A stretch of DNA of 64,000 nucleotides from Chitinophagaceae bacterium (lineage in GTDB: Bacteria; Bacteroidota; Bacteroidia; Chitinophagales; Chitinophagaceae): the NCBI GenBank assembly GCA_020403425.1, contig JADBXR010000004.1, forward strand, positions 1-64,000, in the 5' to 3' direction. The notes beneath the pieces are model-generated. The model was not told where the DNA came from. It saw only the letters and a list, made by a program, of their open reading frames with translations, and made no database searches. Position 1 is the first letter of the stretch, and every line of letters begins with the position of its first letter. Shown one piece after another: positions 25,987 through 34,331 of this stretch. The translations under genes were made by a program, and so were the position numbers.

Positions 25987-26172
25987 TCAATGGATTTTTT
26001 TCACCAAGCGGTTCCTTTGATACGTTCCGATTCTTGCTCTGAATTTTAAGAATTCGTTTGTAGATTTTTTTCCATCTGCAAGGTCTGCGTTGTGATCTGC
26101 ATCCTTGCATGTAATATCACAGAACTGCTTATTAGCCCGTCCTTTCAGCACCTTCTTACAATGTCAACACAT
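25987..26172 (-). pseudogene. Zinc-ribbon protein remnant
   Basis: Within the gene-poor stretch 25819-26449 one minus-strand frame reads KVLKGRANKQFCDITCKDAD, followed by ADGKKSTNEFLKFRARIGTY and a stop at 25987. A preceding HC and MC (with a TGA between them, 26164-26166) would complete a Cys4 zinc ribbon of a type seen in small Bacteroidota mobile-element proteins. The internal stop and lack of a start mark it as decayed. Nothing else in the stretch looks coding. Confidence 0.45.
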
Positions 26173-26449
26173 TTTAGCTGCATTTTCTGCCTTTGCTATA
26201 AACAGGATTTTCAAGAGGTATGGTTATTTCTGAACGATTTTATCGGATAGGCAACTGATATAATTTTTATGATACGCCTGATTTATCAAACGCGCCCAAA
26301 TTTCGCCTTTTAAACCTTAAGGATATGAAAACACTTACGCATATATACAACAAAGGATAGACAGAACAGGTAAGAAAACTGAATTTAGTTTAGTCCCCGA
26401 TTATATATAGTTACGAATTATTTTTAATTCAAACTTAAATCAAACAGTT

Positions 26450-26563
26450 ATGGAAATCATCGCGAGACTTACAGCTAATGCTGCTATTATATCACTCAAA
26501 GACGAAAGGCAGGTAGTGGCTTTTTCAGTAGTCAATAATGATAGTTATAAAGCCAGAGGGTAA
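26450..26563 (+). pseudogene. Truncated single-stranded DNA-binding protein gene
   Basis: The ATG at 26450 opens MEIIARLTANAAIISLKDER followed by QVVAFSVVNNDSYKARG and a stop after 37 codons. This is the first OB-fold strand pair of mobile-element SSB proteins in Bacteroidota; a full gene would be about 110-150 codons. The sequence after the stop does not continue the family. It is the last island gene before the tRNA and was probably cut off by deletion or by recombination at the att site. Confidence 0.6.
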
Positions 26564-26677
26564 AAGCAGGGCAGATCTTAGAAGCCCTCTGATTATTAGC
26601 TTCTCGCGCCCAACTATTTACTTGTAGCACCAAGCATCATTACTTTTTGTCCCAAATAATGTCCCCGTTAAAAACAT

Positions 26678-26710
26678 AAGTGCCCGTAAACTATTCATTT
26701 ACAGGCACTT
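26678..26710 (-). terminator. Terminator of the tRNA-Phe transcript
   Basis: AAGTGCCCGTAAA (26678-26690) pairs with TTTACAGGCACTT (26698-26710) with one mismatch and a 7-nt loop. It lies 14 nt past the tRNA 3' end on the minus strand. The att core is between tRNA and hairpin, so in the present arrangement the hairpin is island DNA replacing the original downstream sequence. Confidence 0.6.
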
Positions 26711-26723
26711 TCTTGTCTAAAAA

Positions 26724-26736
26724 GTGGTGTGGGCCG
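26724..26736. other. Putative right attachment site (attR) inside tRNA-Phe
   Basis: GTGGTGTGGGCCG, identical to 3553-3565. It covers the tRNA 3' acceptor strand, discriminator A and the adjoining T-arm base, so integration rebuilds an intact tRNA. Confidence 0.7.
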
Positions 26737-26797
26737 GGATCGAACCGGCGACACAAGGATTTTCAGTCCTTTGCTCTACCGACTGAGCTACCGCACC
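26725..26797 (-). tRNA. tRNA-Phe (GAA)
   Basis: Read on the minus strand, 73 nt fold as a cloverleaf: acceptor GGTGCGG with CCACACC (one C-A mismatch), D-arm AGCTCAGTCGGTAGAGC, anticodon arm AAGGACTGAAAATCCTT with GAA, T-arm GCCGGTTCGATCCCGGC, discriminator A. CCA is not encoded. It is intact despite serving as the island target. Confidence 0.93.
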
Positions 26798-26953
26798 TTT
26801 TGGTCGGGAGTGAAATGCTGGGGATCTGTTGTCAGACACCCGCCTGCTACTCCTTCGGGGCTGCAAATATAGGGCCGTGGACTTATATTCAGAAATTATC
26901 CACAAAAAAATTAAAAACTAAGCTTCTATAGTAAAGATCATCTATCCAAGCGA

Positions 26954-28393
26954 CTAAAACTCACAGTTGTTCGGCGTTCTGGCAAAAGCGATCACATCGC
27001 GGATATTGGTCATGCCCGTCACAAACAACACCATCCGCTCAAATCCCAGTCCGAAACCGGCATGCGGCACGGTTCCAAAACGGCGGGTATCCAGGTACCA
27101 GCTCAGTTCTTCAGCAGGGATATGCATTTCTTTCATCCGCTGCTCCAGTTTGTCCAGACGCTCTTCCCGCTGCGATCCACCAACGATCTCGCCGATACCC
27201 GGCGCCAGTATATCCATGGCCGCTACGGTTTTGCCATCATCGTTCTGGCGCATGTAAAACGCTTTGATGTCTTTCGGATAATTGGTCAGGATCACCGGTT
27301 TCTTGAAGTGTTTCTCTACCAAGTAACGCTCATGCTCACTCTGCAGGTCCACACCCCAGCCCTCTACGAGGTATTGGAACTTCTTCTTCTTATTGTGACT
27401 GCTCTCTTTCAGGATCTCGATCGCTTCCGTGTAGGTAAGACGCTGGAAATCGTTGTTCAGCACAAACTCCAGTTTCTCGATCAGGCCCAGTTCGCTGCGT
27501 TTGTCCTGCGGCAGTTGTTTTTCCTCCTCGGCCAGTCGTTGTGCCAGGAATTCCAGGTCCTCACGGTTATTATCCATCACATATCGGATCAGGTATTTGA
27601 TGAACTCTTCCGCCAGGTTCATATTATCTTCCAGGTCGTGAAAAGCCATTTCCGGTTCGATCATCCAGAACTCGGCCAGGTGTCTGGTGGTATTCGAATT
27701 CTCTGCCCGGAATGTGGGTCCGAAAGTATAGATCTCACTGAATGCCATGGCACCCAGTTCGCCTTCCAGCTGACCGCTTACCGTAAGGTTGGCGCTCTTG
27801 CCAAAAAAATCTTCTTTGAAGTTCACGGAACCATCCTCATTGCGCGGCGGATTATCCATCGGCAAAGTGGTCACCCGGAACATTTCACCCGCACCCTCTG
27901 CATCACTGGCGGTGATGATGGGCGTATGCAGGTACACAAAACCTTTCTGGTGAAAGAACTGGTGCACCGCAAAAGCCAGCGAGTGGCGGATGCGGAACAC
28001 AGACCCGAACGTATTGGTACGAAAACGCAGGTGTGCTTTTTCACGCAGGAATTCCAGGCTGTGCTTTTTGGGCTGGAGAGGATATTTCTCCGCATCACTG
28101 TCACCCAGTATCTCAATGGTCGCTGCTTTAACTTCAATACTTTGTCCCTTACCCACAGAAGGAACCACCTGGCCGGTCACTTTCACAGAAGCACCCGTGG
28201 TCAGGCGTTTCAGCAAAGTCTCTTCAAATTCCCCCAGTGTAGCCACCACCTGCAGGTTATGATTGGTGCTGCCATCGTTCAATGCAATGAACTGGTTGTT
28301 ACGAAAGGTTCGTACCCAACCCATAACGGTCACTTCCTGTCCTGCTGCGCCGCTTGCGAGCAGCTGTTTGATCTTGGTTCTCTTGTTAAACAT
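26954..28393 (-). CDS. asnS: Asparaginyl-tRNA synthetase
   Basis: A 479-residue class II synthetase that charges tRNA-Asn. The start is taken at the ATG at 28393 ([12 protein letters not shown]); an open frame extends 54 codons upstream but runs through an 8-bp tandem repeat and does not look like protein. The N-terminal OB fold (residues 17-110, [20 protein letters not shown]) binds the anticodon. The catalytic core carries motif 2 ([20 protein letters not shown]) and motif 3 ([20 protein letters not shown]). Length and ending ([15 protein letters not shown]) are typical. It is the first core gene right of the tRNA-Phe. Confidence 0.97.
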   Translation of the reverse strand: MFNKRTKIKQLLASGAAGQEVTVMGWVRTFRNNQFIALNDGSTNHNLQVVATLGEFEETLLKRLTTGASVKVTGQVVPSVGKGQSIEVKAATIEILGDSDAEKYPLQPKKHSLEFLREKAHLRFRTNTFGSVFRIRHSLAFAVHQFFHQKGFVYLHTPIITASDAEGAGEMFRVTTLPMDNPPRNEDGSVNFKEDFFGKSANLTVSGQLEGELGAMAFSEIYTFGPTFRAENSNTTRHLAEFWMIEPEMAFHDLEDNMNLAEEFIKYLIRYVMDNNREDLEFLAQRLAEEEKQLPQDKRSELGLIEKLEFVLNNDFQRLTYTEAIEILKESSHNKKKKFQYLVEGWGVDLQSEHERYLVEKHFKKPVILTNYPKDIKAFYMRQNDDGKTVAAMDILAPGIGEIVGGSQREERLDKLEQRMKEMHIPAEELSWYLDTRRFGTVPHAGFGLGFERMVLFVTGMTNIRDVIAFARTPNNCEF

Positions 28394-28404
28394 GTCGTGT
28401 ATCA

Positions 28405-28436
28405 ATGAGTGAATGAGTAAATGAGCGGATGAGTGA
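28405..28436. repeat. Four tandem 8-bp units in the asnS leader
   Basis: ATGAGTGA, ATGAGTAA, ATGAGCGG and ATGAGTGA are spaced exactly 8 bp apart, starting 12 nt upstream of the asnS start codon. The unit length is not a multiple of three, so a change in copy number would alter leader length without following the reading frame. The rest of 28437-28803 holds the divergent promoters of asnS and rho and no gene. Confidence 0.7.
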
Positions 28437-28761
28437 GTGCTCATCTGTTCATTGCTGAATCCGGGGGTTGCGGTCTCAGGGATGGGTTGGGATGATCCGT
28501 CCATCCGTAATCCGCCAATCCGCCAATATTTCGGACGGCAAAGATAACCAAACAAGCCGCCAAACCGTGTTTTAACAGGATTCTAAGCCTAAAAAGCCCA
28601 AAAAAATGTTTGTTTTCCGAAAATCTGGCTTAACATTGCAATGGAAACCAAACCGGTTCGGTCTTCATTTAGCTCTCGACACAACCTGTTTACTCTCTTT
28701 CCGCTCAAACAATCACAACCCGATCTGAGTTCCAAAGTTCCTTAGACTGGATTTTTAACCC

Positions 28762-28788
28762 TTGACAAACTTGAATTTCCCCTATTAA
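28762..28788 (+). promoter_or_regulatory. Possible rho promoter
   Basis: TTGACA (28762-28767) and TATTAA (28783-28788) are separated by 15 nt, upstream of rho. This is a sigma70-like pair with short spacing; Bacteroidota usually use TTG/TAnnTTTG, so the call is weak. Confidence 0.3.
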
Positions 28789-28803
28789 CAGATTTTATTT
28801 CTT

Positions 28804-30405
28804 ATGTACGACATTTTGCAATTAAATGACATGCTCCTGCCTGAGTTGCTGGATATTGCTGAGCAACTGAACATCAGCGGTGCTAAAAAGCTTGACAAAC
28901 AGGGACTCATCTACAAAATACTGGATAGCCAGGCACTACAGGCCAGTGAGACCAAAGAAGACCCCAAGAAAAAGAACGCCCGGCCGCGCAAACCCGTTAC
29001 GGTGAAGACCACCAACGGAACCGAAGAAGCAGAAGTGATGCAGGAAGCGCCCGCACCCGCAGAAAAAGCAGCACCCCGCAAAGGGCCAGCCCGCAAAGGC
29101 AAAACAGATGGCCGTCAGCAGGCGTCCAAGACAGAGACCGCACAACCACAGGAAAATACGGAAGCCACAGCTGATTCTGTTGTGGCAACCGAAGCTACCC
29201 AGCCCGGCGAGAACGGCACAACGCCTGATGCACCCCAACACCAATACCCCGCCAAACAACAACGCAAGGAACCCGCATTCAACATCGAGTTCGAAGGTGT
29301 GATCCTGGGTGAGGGTGTACTGGAAATGATGCCCGATGGATATGGATTCTTACGTTCCTCTGACTATAACTACTTATCATCCCCGGATGATGTATACGTT
29401 TCCCCTTCTCAGATCAAACTGTTCGGTCTGAAAACAGGCGATACCGTACACGGTGCGGTGCGTCCTCCCAAAGAAGGTGAAAAATATTTTGCACTGTTAA
29501 AGGTTGACAGCATCAATGGTAAACGCCCGGACGAGGTTCGTGACCGTGTACCGTTCGACTACCTCACCCCGCTGTTTCCTTTCGAAAAACTGAATCTGTT
29601 CACCACTTCCAATAACTACAGCACCCGTATCATGGATATCTTTACCCCCATCGGTAAGGGTCAGCGTGGATTGATTGTGGCGCAGCCCAAAGTGGGTAAG
29701 ACCATGTTGCTGAAAGAAGTGGCCAACGCCATTGCAGCCAATCACCCCGAGTGTTACCTGATGGTGGTACTGATCGATGAACGTCCGGAAGAGGTGACCG
29801 ATATGGAACGCAGTGTACGTGCAGAAGTGATCGCATCCACTTTCGATGAACCCGCAGAAAAACACGTTAAGGTCTCCACCATTGCCCTGCAGAAAGCAAA
29901 ACGCCTGGTGGAATGCGGACACGATGTGGTGATCCTGCTTGACTCCATCACCCGTCTGGCCCGTGCGCACAACACTGTTGCGCCGGCATCCGGTAAGGTA
30001 TTGTCGGGTGGTGTGGAAGCCAATGCTATGCAGAAACCCAAACAGTTCTTCGGCGCAGCCCGTAAAATCGAACACGGCGGATCACTCACCATCCTGGCAA
30101 CGGCCCTGATAGAAACAGGAAGTAAAATGGATGAAGTGATCTTTGAAGAATTCAAAGGTACCGGTAATATGGAACTGCTGCTCGACCGCCGACTGGCCAA
30201 CAAACGTATCTTCCCGGCCATCGACCTCACCGGTTCTTCTACCCGCCGCGACGACCTGTTGCTCGACAAGGAAGTGCTGCAGCGCATGAACATTCTCCGT
30301 CTCTTCATCAACGATATGAACACCGAAGAAGCGATGAGCGAACTGCTGAAACGCATGCGCGGAACCAAAGACAACGAAGAGTTCCTGATGTCGATGAACC
30401 GATAA
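28804..30405 (+). CDS. rho: Transcription termination factor Rho
   Basis: A 533-residue hexameric RNA helicase that ends transcription. Domains: Rho-N helical bundle (1-45, [20 protein letters not shown]); a low-complexity basic/Ala/Pro/Gln stretch (about 45-155); the RNA-binding cold-shock-like domain (about 160-240, [20 protein letters not shown]); and the ATPase core with Walker A PKVGKT near residue 295, [15 protein letters not shown], Walker [14 protein letters not shown] and the Q/R loops. The roughly 110-residue insert makes it longer than E. coli Rho (419) and is a Bacteroidota trait. A strong terminator follows. Confidence 0.97.
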   Translation: MYDILQLNDMLLPELLDIAEQLNISGAKKLDKQGLIYKILDSQALQASETKEDPKKKNARPRKPVTVKTTNGTEEAEVMQEAPAPAEKAAPRKGPARKGKTDGRQQASKTETAQPQENTEATADSVVATEATQPGENGTTPDAPQHQYPAKQQRKEPAFNIEFEGVILGEGVLEMMPDGYGFLRSSDYNYLSSPDDVYVSPSQIKLFGLKTGDTVHGAVRPPKEGEKYFALLKVDSINGKRPDEVRDRVPFDYLTPLFPFEKLNLFTTSNNYSTRIMDIFTPIGKGQRGLIVAQPKVGKTMLLKEVANAIAANHPECYLMVVLIDERPEEVTDMERSVRAEVIASTFDEPAEKHVKVSTIALQKAKRLVECGHDVVILLDSITRLARAHNTVAPASGKVLSGGVEANAMQKPKQFFGAARKIEHGGSLTILATALIETGSKMDEVIFEEFKGTGNMELLLDRRLANKRIFPAIDLTGSSTRRDDLLLDKEVLQRMNILRLFINDMNTEEAMSELLKRMRGTKDNEEFLMSMNR

Positions 30406-30424
30406 CAGTTACACTATCTTATAC

Positions 30425-30453
30425 AAAGGGAGACAACCAAATTGTCTCCCTTT
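30425..30453 (+). terminator. Rho-gene rho-independent terminator
   Basis: AAAGGGAGACAA (30425-30436) pairs with TTGTCTCCCTTT (30442-30453), loop CCAAA, followed by more T. A 12-bp stem with a U tract, 20 nt after the rho stop. Confidence 0.85.
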
Positions 30454-30611
30454 TTTATTCCCTCTGACAGATCTCATTCCCCCTCTTTTTCTCCTGTCCT
30501 TCTCTTATTGACCCCCTTCCAGACGACCAGCAAGCCCAATGATCGAGGAGGATGTTTCAATAGAAGGTAAAAAAGAGTAAAGAAGGGGGGCAACTCAAGC
30601 GGTTGGGTGTT

Positions 30612-31532
30612 TTATTTTTTTAAGGCGTCCAGTAATTTTTTGAAGCCCCGTATTTTTTGCGATTTGACAATGATGGCTGCATCAAACATCTTTTCGGCTG
30701 ACCCCTGTTCCTGGCCATTTAACACATGTGTTACACGCGGGACCGTTTTTTTGCTGTAGCCATCGGAGAGGGCGCCATAATTGATCCCTACCAGGAACAA
30801 ACGCTGCGCGATCGTTCGTTTATCATAACGGTCGTTATAGTTGATCTGGTAGAGGATCACCGGCGCTCCGGCTGCACCATCGTATAAGGGTATGTCTGCC
30901 AGGAATTCCTTTTGCTGGTGGTAATCCAGGAACATCGGTGTGGCGCTCACACCTTTTTTTATAAAGGGCACGCCGTTGAATTCGGGCCGGATGCCGGCAG
31001 GGTGTCCGATCATCATCAGGTCCTCCGACACGTTCAGCGTGTTCATGACAGAGTCTGAGGGGATAATGGATTCATCAAGACTGTGATAACTGATCCGGAT
31101 CTTTTGCCTGGCCAGGCCATCGATCACAGGGTTGATCGGGATCAGGGCCAGGTCTACATTGGGTTCGGGATGGAAAAAGATGGGCAGTTCTTTCCGGGCA
31201 ATGGTCACCTGTCGCTCCTTACCATACAGGGGCATTCCCGCAGAATCCGCTTCCAGGAAAAAAAAGTTGAGCGACTGCGCCGATTGCACCGCAGTTCTTG
31301 TGGTAATGATGGAAGGAACTTTTCCATTTCGTGTATCCAGCAGAAAAAAGAAACCGGTACTATAGCCGCCGTATAAGACCTCTTTCCCATCCTGTTTGAC
31401 CACACTGTCAACCGTCTGTATTTTCACTGTGGCGTTCACCAGGTATTCGAGCATGCCCAGTTTGTTCTTTGTCTGGCTCTGAGCAATAGCTGGCAGCAGT
31501 AAGACGAGAGAGAGGTAGCAAATTTTTTTCAT
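30612..31532 (-). CDS. Secreted trypsin-fold protein lacking catalytic residues
   Basis: A 306-residue protein with a signal peptide (cleavage near 18-20, AIAQSQ). The order of elements is that of a trypsin/DegP-like fold: GYSTGFFFLLDTR, then IITTRTAV where the catalytic His is expected (Thr80), VDLALIPI with Asp127 kept, MMIGHPAGI, and YDGAAGAPVILY where GNSGSP is expected, so the Ser is Ala221. With His and Ser gone it is probably an inactive binding protein. It lies downstream of nadD on the same strand (66-nt gap). Role unknown. Confidence 0.65.
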   Translation of the reverse strand: MKKICYLSLVLLLPAIAQSQTKNKLGMLEYLVNATVKIQTVDSVVKQDGKEVLYGGYSTGFFFLLDTRNGKVPSIITTRTAVQSAQSLNFFFLEADSAGMPLYGKERQVTIARKELPIFFHPEPNVDLALIPINPVIDGLARQKIRISYHSLDESIIPSDSVMNTLNVSEDLMMIGHPAGIRPEFNGVPFIKKGVSATPMFLDYHQQKEFLADIPLYDGAAGAPVILYQINYNDRYDKRTIAQRLFLVGINYGALSDGYSKKTVPRVTHVLNGQEQGSAEKMFDAAIIVKSQKIRGFKKLLDALKK

Positions 31533-31598
31533 AACCCGGATCTGTTACCTGCAAGTACGGTATTATTTTAGAAATGCGTTTGCAGCAAAACAACGCCG

Positions 31599-32168
31599 CT
31601 ATTTATAATAACCATTCCGTTCGATCTCTTCACGCACTTTTTCCGGAACCAGGTAACGGATCGTTTTCCCGTTTCGGATGGTATCGCGGATCTCTGTGGC
31701 GGAGAGTTGTAACAGGGGGGCGTCCAATACCAGGTGTTTGGCGTTCCAGGTATCGGTTACCGGGAAACCCGGGCGTTGGTAGATGATGAAGGAATAATTC
31801 TTTACGAGTTGCTCAAAATTCTTCCAGCGGGGCAGGTTCTGAAAACTATCACTACCCATCACCACCGAGAATTCGTGTTGCGGATATTTTTCCTGCAGGT
31901 AGGTAAGTGTGTCAATGGTATACGATGGACGCGGCAGTTTGAACTCAACATCGGAAGCTTTCAGCCGAAGGTCGTCTTCCACCGCCAGGTGAACCAGGTT
32001 CAACCGGTCGTACTCGTTCAATAATACGGAAGAAGGTTTTAGCGGGTTTTGTGGCGATACCACGAACCAGACCTGCTGTACATCGGTATGGTTGGCTACA
32101 TAACTGGCCACGATCAGGTGGCCGATATGAATGGGGTTAAAAGAGCCGAAGTACAGACCGGTTTTCAT
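31599..32168 (-). CDS. nadD: Nicotinate-nucleotide adenylyltransferase
   Basis: A 189-residue enzyme that joins nicotinate mononucleotide and ATP to form deamido-NAD, the step before NAD synthetase. The nucleotidyltransferase signature is at the N-terminus (GLYFGSFNPIHIGHLIVA), with QVWFVVSPQNPLK, YTIDTLTYLQEKYP and the C-terminal LSATEIRDTIRNGKTIRYLV (SxTxxR motif). Length is normal. Quinolinate synthase nadA lies at 52354, not linked. The upstream neighbour is the FeoA-like gene. Confidence 0.95.
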   Translation of the reverse strand: MKTGLYFGSFNPIHIGHLIVASYVANHTDVQQVWFVVSPQNPLKPSSVLLNEYDRLNLVHLAVEDDLRLKASDVEFKLPRPSYTIDTLTYLQEKYPQHEFSVVMGSDSFQNLPRWKNFEQLVKNYSFIIYQRPGFPVTDTWNAKHLVLDAPLLQLSATEIRDTIRNGKTIRYLVPEKVREEIERNGYYK

Positions 32169-32199
32169 CTAATTTATTGACAATCAATTAATTAAGAAG

Positions 32200-32430
32200 T
32201 CACGCCACTTCTACAAAGATACTGTGGGCCTCATTCATCCTAAGGCTTAAGTGATAACCTGCCACAGAAATAGATATCGGATCTCCCAGGGGGGCCACCT
32301 GTTCCACTTTCACTTGTTCGCCGGGAACACAACCCATTTCCATCAACTTGATAAATATCTCATCTTTCTCGAACGAATGGATCACTGCATGCTGGCCCAC
32401 GGCTAATTCTGACAATCGTTTCATTTCCAC
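32200..32430 (-). CDS. FeoA-domain protein
   Basis: A 76-residue SH3-like FeoA protein: LSELAVGQHAVIHSF, MEMGCVPGEQVKVEQVAPLG and DPISISVAGYHLSLRMNEAH. FeoA normally assists the FeoB ferrous-iron transporter, but there is no feoB nearby, so it may act with a FeoB encoded elsewhere. It lies between nadD and the divergent ybeY, 67 nt from ybeY. The family call is firm, the partner unknown. Confidence 0.88.
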   Translation of the reverse strand: MEMKRLSELAVGQHAVIHSFEKDEIFIKLMEMGCVPGEQVKVEQVAPLGDPISISVAGYHLSLRMNEAHSIFVEVA

Positions 32431-32497
32431 TAATTAATATTTAAAGGTAAAGCGGTAGCATAGCATTTTGTTACGAATTTTGGAGTAATACATCATT

Positions 32498-32938
32498 ATG
32501 TCCAACGTACAGTTCCGTTCTGCCGACAGAAGCTTACAGCTACCAGGCAGATCCGCACTCAAAGCTTTTATTGCCGGTATTTTCAAAAAAGAAAGGAAGG
32601 CGCTCGCTTCCATCACTTACGTATTTTGTTCTGATGCGTTCCTCCTGCAGATGAACCGCGATTTTCTGCAGCACGATTATTACACGGACATCATCACTTT
32701 TGGCCTGTCGGAAAAAGGGGAGCCGGTAGAAGCGGAAGTATATATCAGTCTCGACCGGGTCAAAGAAAATGCCCGTACCCTTCAACAGACCTACCGGCAG
32801 GAAACCTTGCGGGTGATCTTTCATGGTGCCCTGCACTTATGCGGATATAAGGACAAAAAGAAAAGCGAAATCGAACTGATGCGGAAAATGGAGGACCATT
32901 ATTTGCGTTTATTTGACAAACAGCAAACGAATGCCTAA
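32498..32938 (+). CDS. ybeY: Endoribonuclease YbeY (16S rRNA maturation)
   Basis: A 146-residue metalloprotein needed for 16S rRNA 3'-end maturation and ribosome quality control. The metal-binding motif is IFHGALHLCGYKDKKKSE, with two His of the H-x3-H set; the third ligand of other phyla (GYDH) is GYKD here, as common in Bacteroidota. DFLQHDYYTDIITFGLS is the conserved upstream strand. In Bacteroidota it is usually next to mnmG; here two genes (CAP protein, HNH-like) separate them. The stop overlaps the next gene's start. Confidence 0.93.
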   Translation: MSNVQFRSADRSLQLPGRSALKAFIAGIFKKERKALASITYVFCSDAFLLQMNRDFLQHDYYTDIITFGLSEKGEPVEAEVYISLDRVKENARTLQQTYRQETLRVIFHGALHLCGYKDKKKSEIELMRKMEDHYLRLFDKQQTNA

Positions 32939-33593
32939 AGCCCTGGCCGTCTTTTTATGTTTGATTCCCTTTCTCTCCTTTTCCCAGATCTCTGTCGTTG
33001 AACTGGAGGTCAGACCCATTCAGGAGCCGGTTACCAGAGATACGGTTGTTGACCGTTGGAACCATTCCCAACCGGGTTTCCGTGAACTACCCCAACAAGC
33101 CAAAGAACTTCTTTACTGGACCAATTATAGCCGGAACAATCCCAAAAAGTTCTGGGACAGTGCCGTATTGACCATTATAAGAACCTTTCCAGATCTGAAT
33201 AAGACAGAAGCCCGCAGCCTGGAGCTACAGCTATCCCGTGTCGGACCACTTCCCATGTTCACCCTGAACCCGGTACTGGTAAAAACTGCCCAGGCACATG
33301 CTAATGATATGGCAGACAAACAGGCCGGTCCCAGCCATGTTTCTTCCAATGGGGCATCTTTTGCCAGGCGGATGCAGATGGCGGGCATCTATCGGTATGC
33401 TAAAGAGAATATTTCCATCAGCAGCCAGGGCGTATTACTCGCAGTTGTACTCCTCTACCTGGACATCAACCTGCCTGAGATGGGCCACCGAAGCACCCTG
33501 CTCGATCCCAGCTTGAGGGAAATAGGAGTTGGTGCCGCCTTGTACGGTAAGGATCAATACTTTCTGGTACAGGACTTCGCCGGTCGCCAGTAG
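32931..33593 (+). CDS. CAP/SCP-domain secreted protein
   Basis: A 220-residue protein from the ATG at 32931 (MPKALAVFLCLIPFLSFSQ), which gives a clean signal peptide; it overlaps the ybeY stop by 8 nt. The CAP domain spans about residues 50-215: LLYWTNYSRNNPKKFWDSAV, ANDMADKQAGPSHVSSNGAS with the His, YRYAKENIS with the Glu, and GHRSTLLDPSLREIGVGAAL. The exact activity of bacterial CAP proteins is unknown; most bind lipids or cell-wall components. Coupled translation with ybeY is likely. Confidence 0.88.
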   Translation: MPKALAVFLCLIPFLSFSQISVVELEVRPIQEPVTRDTVVDRWNHSQPGFRELPQQAKELLYWTNYSRNNPKKFWDSAVLTIIRTFPDLNKTEARSLELQLSRVGPLPMFTLNPVLVKTAQAHANDMADKQAGPSHVSSNGASFARRMQMAGIYRYAKENISISSQGVLLAVVLLYLDINLPEMGHRSTLLDPSLREIGVGAALYGKDQYFLVQDFAGRQ

Positions 33594-33599
33594 GGCATA

Positions 33600-33677
33600 G
33601 GTTCCACGAATCCCAGTTTCACCCCGGAACATTAATTTTAAAAATGGTTCCACGAATCCCAGTTTCACCCCGGAACA
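33600..33677 (+). repeat. Two perfect 32-bp direct repeats spanning a promoter region
   Basis: GGTTCCACGAATCCCAGTTT plus CACCCCGGAACA occurs at 33600-33631 and again at 33646-33677, 46 bp apart. Each copy has a short inverted pair at its ends (GTTCC, GGAAC) and is followed by a TAATTTT stretch, so the whole promoter-like unit appears to have been duplicated. Confidence 0.85.
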
Positions 33678-33680
33678 CAG

Positions 33681-33688
33681 TAATTTTG
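33681..33688 (+). promoter_or_regulatory. Bacteroidota -7 promoter element
   Basis: TAATTTTG matches TAnnTTTG exactly and ends 3 nt before the ATG at 33692. If used, the transcript would be leaderless or nearly so. Confidence 0.5.
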
Positions 33689-33691
33689 GGT

Positions 33692-34309
33692 ATGGCAAGA
33701 AAAAGATGGACACCCCAGGAAGAGATCACCGACTCCCTACTCCGTACCCGGGAGAAAAGAAAATGGCAACTTGCCTATAGAAGGTATGTTCTGGAGAACC
33801 TGCCCAGTGAGGCCTATGCCCATTATTTTGGACTGGACAGTGCCAGTCTCCGGCAATGGTTCGAGTGCCAGTTCACCGAAGGGCTTAATTGGGACAACTT
33901 CGGGAAAGCCTGGCAGTTCGATCATATCATCCCCTCGGCCTATTTTGATTATGGTGTGGAGGAGGACCTGTTACTCTGTTGGAGTTTTATCAATCTACGG
34001 GTAGAACCCACTGAACCGGACCGGGCAAACCGGATCGATATACTCTCCGTTCGGGCTTATTTCCAGGACCTGTATCAGGCAACGGGGTTCTTACTCTGCC
34101 AGAAAATGCTGGAGAAGATCCGGACCATTGAAGAATCCCGCCAAAAAAGCCACCCTGCTATTGAACAGTTCCTTCTCCAGAACAGGGAAAGGCTGGAAAC
34201 CATCGGAACCCTGAACCGGGAAGAACTGGCCAGTCTGAACCAGGGTACCCCGCTTGCCGACATTTTATTAGAAAGGGAAATCCTCAGAAAATTCACCGCA
34301 GGCCAATAA
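33692..34309 (+). CDS. Small HNH-fold-like protein, unrecognised
   Basis: A 205-residue protein from the ATG at 33692 (MARKRWTPQEEITDSLLRTR); an upstream ATG at 33644 would lie inside the repeat and is rejected. The middle (about 85-125) resembles an HNH fold without zinc cysteines: KAWQFDHIIPSAYFDYG, LLCWSFINLRVEPTEPDRAN. This pattern is seen in phage-type HNH nucleases. The ends are charged and helical. It stands between ybeY-CAP and mnmG with its own promoter. The nuclease call is inference. Confidence 0.5.
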   Translation: MARKRWTPQEEITDSLLRTREKRKWQLAYRRYVLENLPSEAYAHYFGLDSASLRQWFECQFTEGLNWDNFGKAWQFDHIIPSAYFDYGVEEDLLLCWSFINLRVEPTEPDRANRIDILSVRAYFQDLYQATGFLLCQKMLEKIRTIEESRQKSHPAIEQFLLQNRERLETIGTLNREELASLNQGTPLADILLEREILRKFTAGQ

Positions 34310-34317
34310 GGCTGATT

Positions 34318-34325
34318 TATCTTTG
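34318..34325 (+). promoter_or_regulatory. mnmG -7 promoter element
   Basis: TATCTTTG matches TAnnTTTG, 6 nt upstream of the mnmG ATG (34332). A TTG overlapping it (34323) is a weaker start choice. Confidence 0.5.
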
Positions 34326-34331
34326 CCGACT

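Larger units (their letters stand above)
3553..26736. mobile_element. Genomic island integrated at the 3' end of tRNA-Phe
   Basis: The bounds are the 13-bp direct repeats above. Inside are a complete tyrosine recombinase at the left end, a relic of a related integrase (9465-9766), a mobilization module (relaxase, MobC, primase, HTH), degraded gene fragments, and many defence-type genes (AlbA_2, HEPN, SEFIR, HNH, DUF4238). To the right of the tRNA only housekeeping genes are seen. No conjugation (tra) genes are present, so the element would be mobilizable rather than self-transmissible. The left neighbour (1-3550) may be a second element stacked at the same site. Confidence 0.7.

Noticed and set aside
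27062..28408. 448-codon open frame on the plus strand
   Set aside because: Antisense to asnS; the product matches no family while the other strand encodes a complete synthetase.
29497..30375. Long minus-strand frames within rho
   Set aside because: Shadows of the conserved Rho ATPase core with no protein features of their own.
33600..33677. Possible CRISPR
   Set aside because: Only two repeats with a 14-nt gap and no cas genes in the window.
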